From assembly GCF_001411555.2 (NCBI RefSeq), contig NC_049911.1, positions 4,340,001 to 4,404,000 of the forward strand: a DNA stretch of 64,000 nucleotides, read 5' to 3'. This document shows, piece by piece, positions 56,569-64,000 of the stretch. The notes beneath the pieces are model-generated. The model did not search any database. It saw only the letters and a list, made by a program, of their open reading frames with translations, and had not been told where the DNA came from. Both the position numbers and the translations under genes were made by a program. Position 1 is the stretch's first letter, and every line of letters begins with the position of its first letter. The DNA comes from Juglans regia. Taxonomy: Eukaryota > Streptophyta > Magnoliopsida > Fagales > Juglandaceae.

Positions 56569-59500
56569 ATTTTCATCTTAAGATAACCCAAATCATAGAA
56601 AAAAAAAAAAAAGGCATTGATCCAATTAAATTAATCAAAAGAAATTATTATTACCTTTTTAACTATCATTTCTTCTTGGTCATTGTTTAACCTAACATCA
56701 ATTAATTAAATACAATACAAAAAAAAAAAAAATACAAGAAAAAAAGAGGAAACAGAAGCACACAGATCACACTAGATTAATAAATGGGTTGGGATCAATG
56801 ATAAAAGAGTCTTGGGATTTGGATGCTGTCATGCTGCATGCCTTACAAATTTACAATTACTTCCAAATTGATGTTTCGTCTGAATACTGAGTCAGTGAGC
56901 AACTAAAGAGAAATGGCAAGACCAAATTGCCTACTCTCACTATAAATGCAGCAACACCGATGTAGACTTGTGCTTTAACATATAAAAACAAAAACTGTTA
57001 ATAAAAACAAAAAAAAAACATGTCACATGAGTTAAGAAAGATATTTTATTAAAAAAAAACTAAGGAATTGATTTAAAGTAGTTTTATAATCTAATATATC
57101 ACATCAAATCACGTTAATTTATAAATTTATATTTATAAATTTTTTTTATAATTAGAATATTTCTCTAAAAAAAAAAAAACATCCTTGTATTTACCAATCA
57201 AATGCCCAGTTGATTTTTCCTTGGATCCCCATTTACAACAACCACATCTCTCGTAATTCAAAAAAACAAACTAAACACTTTTTTTAATATTAATCTTCGT
57301 ACCGTCGGTTCACCTCAGCCTAATCACAAATGGCCTTCGTGGAAGGTGACACACTTTTTCTACAATTTTAATGTCTCTGAAAATGACATAAATGAATGTG
57401 CTGCAAAATTTTAAGAGGCGGGCTATTCTGCCGTTTAGAATAATCTGTTTTATTTATTTGATAGTTATATTTTATAATTTTTTTTATTTTTTTATCTATA
57501 TTTTTTTAATATTTTTAAAAAATAAAAAATATACTAATATATTTAAAATATTTTTTTAATTATTAAATAAAAATAAAAATTTTCCGATCAGTCAAGTTGA
57601 ACGGTCACATTTAGTAGACAAATTAGTTTTTTCCAAATTTTAATGCCCATTTTTCATCCTACACAACCCGGGCTTTAGGCCTTTTTTGTTTTTGGTTTGG
57701 TAGGACCCAGTACTAAACTTATCATACCCGGATTCAAAAGTCCTAAAGCTTCTAGATTTTTTTGGACTATAAGAAAAAAGAAAAAAAAAAAAAAAGGCAT
57801 TTTAGAGTATGCCATATGGCATGATTTATGGTCATGATGCATTACATATTTGGTAGGGAATAGAAGTTATTGCCAATTTTAATTTTGGTGTCCTATCTTT
57901 GGTCTTTGTCACCACCCTATTGAATTTATTTCCTTTGATGTCATCCATAACAGCCTGCAAAGTTTATATAGTTTGTAGGTCATTAGGTAATAACAATATA
58001 GGGGTCACCATTAAGTAATGGTCACCATTAAGTAAATCAAACTCCACATAATCTATTATTAAATAGGTTTCCAAGTAGGACTATTTGCCAATGCCAACTA
58101 AACATTTTACACTTTAACCCAAAATTATTAATTTTGTAATGCTTACCTTCCATTATTCAATCATCAAGATTGTGTCATCAAAACTATTTTCACTTATTTT
58201 ATAAGATTTTTTTTATATATATAATTGGAAGATCTAGTTTGTCAATTTTGAAGATTTGGTATGCAAAGTGTAAAAAGTATATTAATACTGACTAGAAATT
58301 ATAATTTTCCGCCTAAAGATAAAATAACTAGTCCTATTCACACTTAGAGAAATGTTGTTAATGTGTGTTTAAATAAAAAAATAAAAATAACAAATCACAT
58401 ATTGATATGTGGCGCAGGAATGATAAGTAACATTTTTGTTCACGCCATATACCTTCCCTTTTTTTTATAAAGTCAACAAGTAATTAAAGAGATACTTTGT
58501 TTGCTTGACACAAAAAAACTATAAATTTTCTAGTTCTTTGGCACAATTTATAAGTGTACCAATACCTTTTGAGGTAGGTTTAAGATTATTTGAATAAATA
58601 TCATCAAGTTTTTTCTTTAAAATAATTTACAATGTTTTTTTTTTCAGAATTATTCCCCGTCTTTAACCTTGGGTATTAAGTTAGATAGAAATATGGTGTG
58701 CAACTTTAAAGCTTGACTGGCGTCTCGTTTAAATAGTAAGATGAGATGAAATGAGATAAAAATTAAATGATCTATAAATAGTAGTGAAATTGTTTGAGTT
58801 GAGATGTTTTATGAGATTTTAAAAAATAAGAGAAAAAAATTGAATAAAAATATCATAAAGTTAAAATATTATTATAATATAATTTTTTAATATAATTTTT
58901 ATTTTGGGAATTGAAAATATTGAATTATTTTTTATGTTTTGTTTAAATGTTTGAAAAATTGTAATGATTAAGTAATAATTAAATGAAAAAGTTGAAGACT
59001 TGAAATTAAAAAGTCTTTGTGGTGTTTGGATTGAGAGAGCTTTTAAAATTGGCTCAAAGGAAGCATGATTGTGGTGGCCCTTCGAAAACTAAACTACAAA
59101 TCCGCAATACAAAATACGTATTCGAAAATATTGGCAGTCCCACCAACGCAGTTGGAGTTTAAATTCCCTAAATTTAGTTAGAGTCAAAATTTTCTAAATC
59201 CGACTCCAATTCAGACTTGTGTAGGCTCTGATCCGACTCCGACATCGACTTATCGAAGTGGAGTCAGACTTGGACTTTTTTTAAGTTTCTTTTAATTTCA
59301 TATTTAGCCCATTTTTTAACAAGATTCTTTTTGCCATTTTTCAAATTTCAAGTTTACGAAAAACATAACCAAAACTCTTTAAACAAGATCAATAAGATGC
59401 CCGGTTAATAGTCATTCCACATAAGTATTTATAATAAATATCTAATTATAAAAAGTATTAGCAGTAAATATAACAGGAGCCTAACAACAAAGTAAACAAA

Positions 59501-60968
59501 TAACAAGTTTAAAATTCAGCTACTTCCTTGTATGCCATATCAATTGCTAGTGTCTAACTTAGTTCTAGTATCTAATTACATGTTATTATACTTTAGTAGA
59601 TTAGTAATAAATGTCATTAACTTATTATAATGACTTATTAGTTATTTCTATACTACTGTCTAATTTATTTATATACTAAACTTATATTATAATGTCTAAT
59701 TATATGTTACTATGCATTAGTATTACATGTTATTTACTAGTGTCTAACTTTTTTCTAACTTAATTAATCTATTTATATTATAGTATATGTATATTGTTTT
59801 AGAATAATTAACTCATATTAGTATATTATTGAATTTAACTATATAAGTTCTAGTTATATAACTATATAACTATACTAGTATTATGATCAATATATAGATA
59901 AATATATATTTAATATATGTACAATATCGAAGTCAGATTCAGAATCAGCATAAAGTCGGAGTCGGAGCATAAAGCTGGAGTCAGAATCAGTTCGATGACA
60001 TCTCCGACTTCAACTGAAAAGTTATAAAAAAAAAAAAAAATCAAACTCCAATTTTGTTTTGTCAAAATCAGTACAGAATCATAATAGAGTCAGATTTTTA
60101 AATTTTTGCTCCGTGCTATCTTTGGTGGTGGCCATGACTGCATTCAAATTCCCCTCCAACCAAGTTGCTTAGGGAGAGGGAGGGAGGGAGGGAGAGTCTA
60201 GCCCACTTGCCGACCACAAAATGTTAGAGAGTTGAGCTTGGGCCTCAATTGGGAAATTAGTGGGTTGGCTATAACAGAGATTCTTACAATCGGCTGGATT
60301 GGACTGCCCTTGGCCAGGTGCAAAAGCAAATCCCAGCTCTTGAGAATTTAGCGCAGTTATGGCTGGCAACCTTTAGGCGAAGAAATGCGAGGGATACATT
60401 AAATTTTTCTTTTTTATATTGTTTCGTGCAAATGAGACTGTATGATTAATCTGAACTAAATTCTTGTTGGTTGCATTTTCTTCAACAGTTGCATATCAAA
60501 GAGGAAGAGATCAGAAGGGACAGCAACAGAACCGAACGAGTACATGGAAACTACACCAATGATCAACTATAGATTATGATGCCCGATTTATCATCAAAAG
60601 CCTATTTAGTTGCAGAGCTCAATCACACTACAAATTTTAGTTTTACAATCTCAAGGAATAGAGGAATTCACGCTGCCTCCCATAGATTTTCCACAAATAC
60701 CAAAGAACCAGTCAAGGAAAATAGAAAAGAGACTCGTTATAAATATGATAGGCCATAGTCATATCATTGAAAAGTTCAACACAGGAACAGAGTAAACCAT
60801 ATAAGCAACATAGATAGCTGCTTCACACTAGGTGAAATAGCAACTAGAATCCAAAGCAACGACTAGAGCAAGTCAACAGTTTGAATAGAAAAGGGCACAA
60901 GTCAGCGCCACGGAACTAAAGCAATATTAAGCTCACAAGCCATGTTATTTAAAAGCAGCATTCGTTTC
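56569..60968. other. AT-rich repeat-filled intergenic DNA
   Basis: About 4.4 kb with no supported gene. It contains a GTTTGGAT-family MITE (58722-59040, listed separately) and a segment at about 59140-60090 flanked by inverted GACTCC- and CGGAGTC-type words, probably another hAT-like non-autonomous element whose ends I could not fix. A GGGA repeat is at about 60171-60195. The 60-66-codon frames near 60169-60795 have no family likeness. Confidence 0.4.
58722..59040. mobile_element. MITE of the GTTTGGAT family, long form
   Basis: Begins GTCTCGTTTAAATAGTAAGA with GATGAGATGAAATGAGAT, then AAATTGAATAAAAATATC and TTTGAAAAATTGTAATG words shared with the other copies. It ends near GTTTGGATTGAG. Ends are eroded and the right border is uncertain. 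Confidence 0.5.
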
Positions 60969-63272
<2,304 letters not shown>

Positions 63273-63342
63273 TTACGCGGCACCTCTTCTTAGCGGTTTG
63301 CAATTTGGGTACGCTGTTCGCATCTGATTTCTCGCATGGGCT

Positions 63343-63349
63343 TTATATA
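63343..63349 (-). promoter_or_regulatory. TATA box of the alpha-tubulin gene
   Basis: The minus strand reads TCTATATAAAGCC, about 176 bases upstream of the ATG. This leaves a leader of about 140-150 bases containing the GA tract at 63220-63241. Confidence 0.65.
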
Positions 63350-63756
63350 GATTATAGACCCCCGGGGGGGGGAGAAATGGGAGGGACCACGAGCGAAGCG
63401 GCTTTTTCGTTGTCATATGAAATATGAATTGCTCCCATACGTGGCAACCAACACACCGTTCGATAAAAAAGTGAAAAGTGAAAAGCAGATGTCAAACGGC
63501 GTGATTTTGATTTGAGAAATACCATTCATCACATCATCTTTCGGTTTACCCCACCATATTTACTAGTTATTTACTATTTAGAGTACAGACCTTCAAAAGT
63601 TTTAATAATAGATTAATAAACTTTTTAGAAATTGTTTGAAACTAAATATCAATAAAAAATCAAAATATCTCATATATTTATCACAATAATTGAGTAAAAT
63701 CTAAAAATTTTCAATTATTGAAAAGTGAAAACTTTTAACAATGAATGATTCTCTTA

Positions 63757-63942
63757 GATCCGTTTAGATACATAAATAATTTTATTTCATCTTATTTTAT
63801 TATTATAATTTTTTTTAATTTTTATATAAAATATAATAAATAATTAAATTTTTTAAATTTTAAAATAATAATAATATTAAAAAATAATATTTTATTTTTA
63901 ATTTTATCTAAAATTATCTCATTTCATCTCACTATTCAAACT
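63757..63942. mobile_element. MITE of the GTTTGGAT family, copy 5
   Basis: Starts ATCCGTTTAGATAC and ends CATCTCACTATTCAAACTGA, an imperfect inverted repeat. Between them lie AT-rich sequence and the ATTTCATCT words of the family, in inverted orientation relative to the copy at 35857. Approximate ends. Confidence 0.55.
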
Positions 63943-63958
63943 GAAATTTAAACTTTTA

Positions 63959-64000
63959 GGCTTCGTTTGGATCATCAACCTATCTTAACTCATCTCAACT
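63959..64000. mobile_element. Start of another GTTTGGAT-family MITE, cut by the window end
   Basis: The last 42 bases read GGCTTCGTTTGGATCATC and then ACTCATCTCAACT, the typical left end of the family. The rest lies outside the window. Confidence 0.55.

Overview
This window looks like nuclear DNA of a woody eudicot. The genes have plant-type introns, AT-rich intergenic DNA fills most of the window, and many small transposons are present. One abundant short element, beginning with a GTTTGGAT end followed by runs of GATGAGAT, resembles a family I recall from Juglandaceae (walnut and hickory). That placement is memory-based inference, not a proof of species.

Layout, left to right. 1-2.2 kb is intergenic. 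2.2-6.2 kb holds a tandem duplication, each copy carrying a frameshifted ZED1/ZRK-like pseudokinase. 9.6-11.0 kb (minus) is an intact single-exon mitochondrial cysteine desulfurase (NFS1), divergent from a plus-strand gene at 12.3-14.0 kb for a membrane-anchored, very acidic low-complexity protein. 15.6-18.0 kb (minus) is a four-exon cytochrome c oxidase subunit 6a gene. 19.8-22.5 kb is a four-exon FAR1-related (FRS5-like) transposase-derived gene, followed by a decayed GRF zinc-finger gene on the other strand.

The centre, 26.6-50.7 kb, is a segmental duplication. Block A (about 26.64-33.03 kb) and block B (about 36.44-50.69 kb) each carry an intact 192-residue type I MADS-box gene, a conserved TATA box and a short candidate exon. 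Block B is longer because of later insertions: a LINE 3' end split by a 2.8-kb solo LTR, a 2.2-kb hAT-like element and a copia gag/LTR fragment. Block A preserves the empty LINE target site, so the order of events can be read directly.

The right side, 50.7-64 kb, holds foldback elements, a SMI1/KNR4-like single-exon gene (53.4-54.5 kb, minus), a second hAT-like element, about 4.4 kb of AT-rich repeat debris, and a complete four-exon alpha-tubulin gene (61.0-63.2 kb, minus). The intact genes are ordinary, functionally unrelated single-copy or family genes. NFS1 and COX6a both act in mitochondria, but nothing in the sequence links their expression. I did not find a convincing new multi-gene system. 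The most unusual structures are a tandem array of perfect hairpins inside the solo LTR, an exon duplication within the FRS gene, and the nested, datable insertions in the duplicated MADS blocks.
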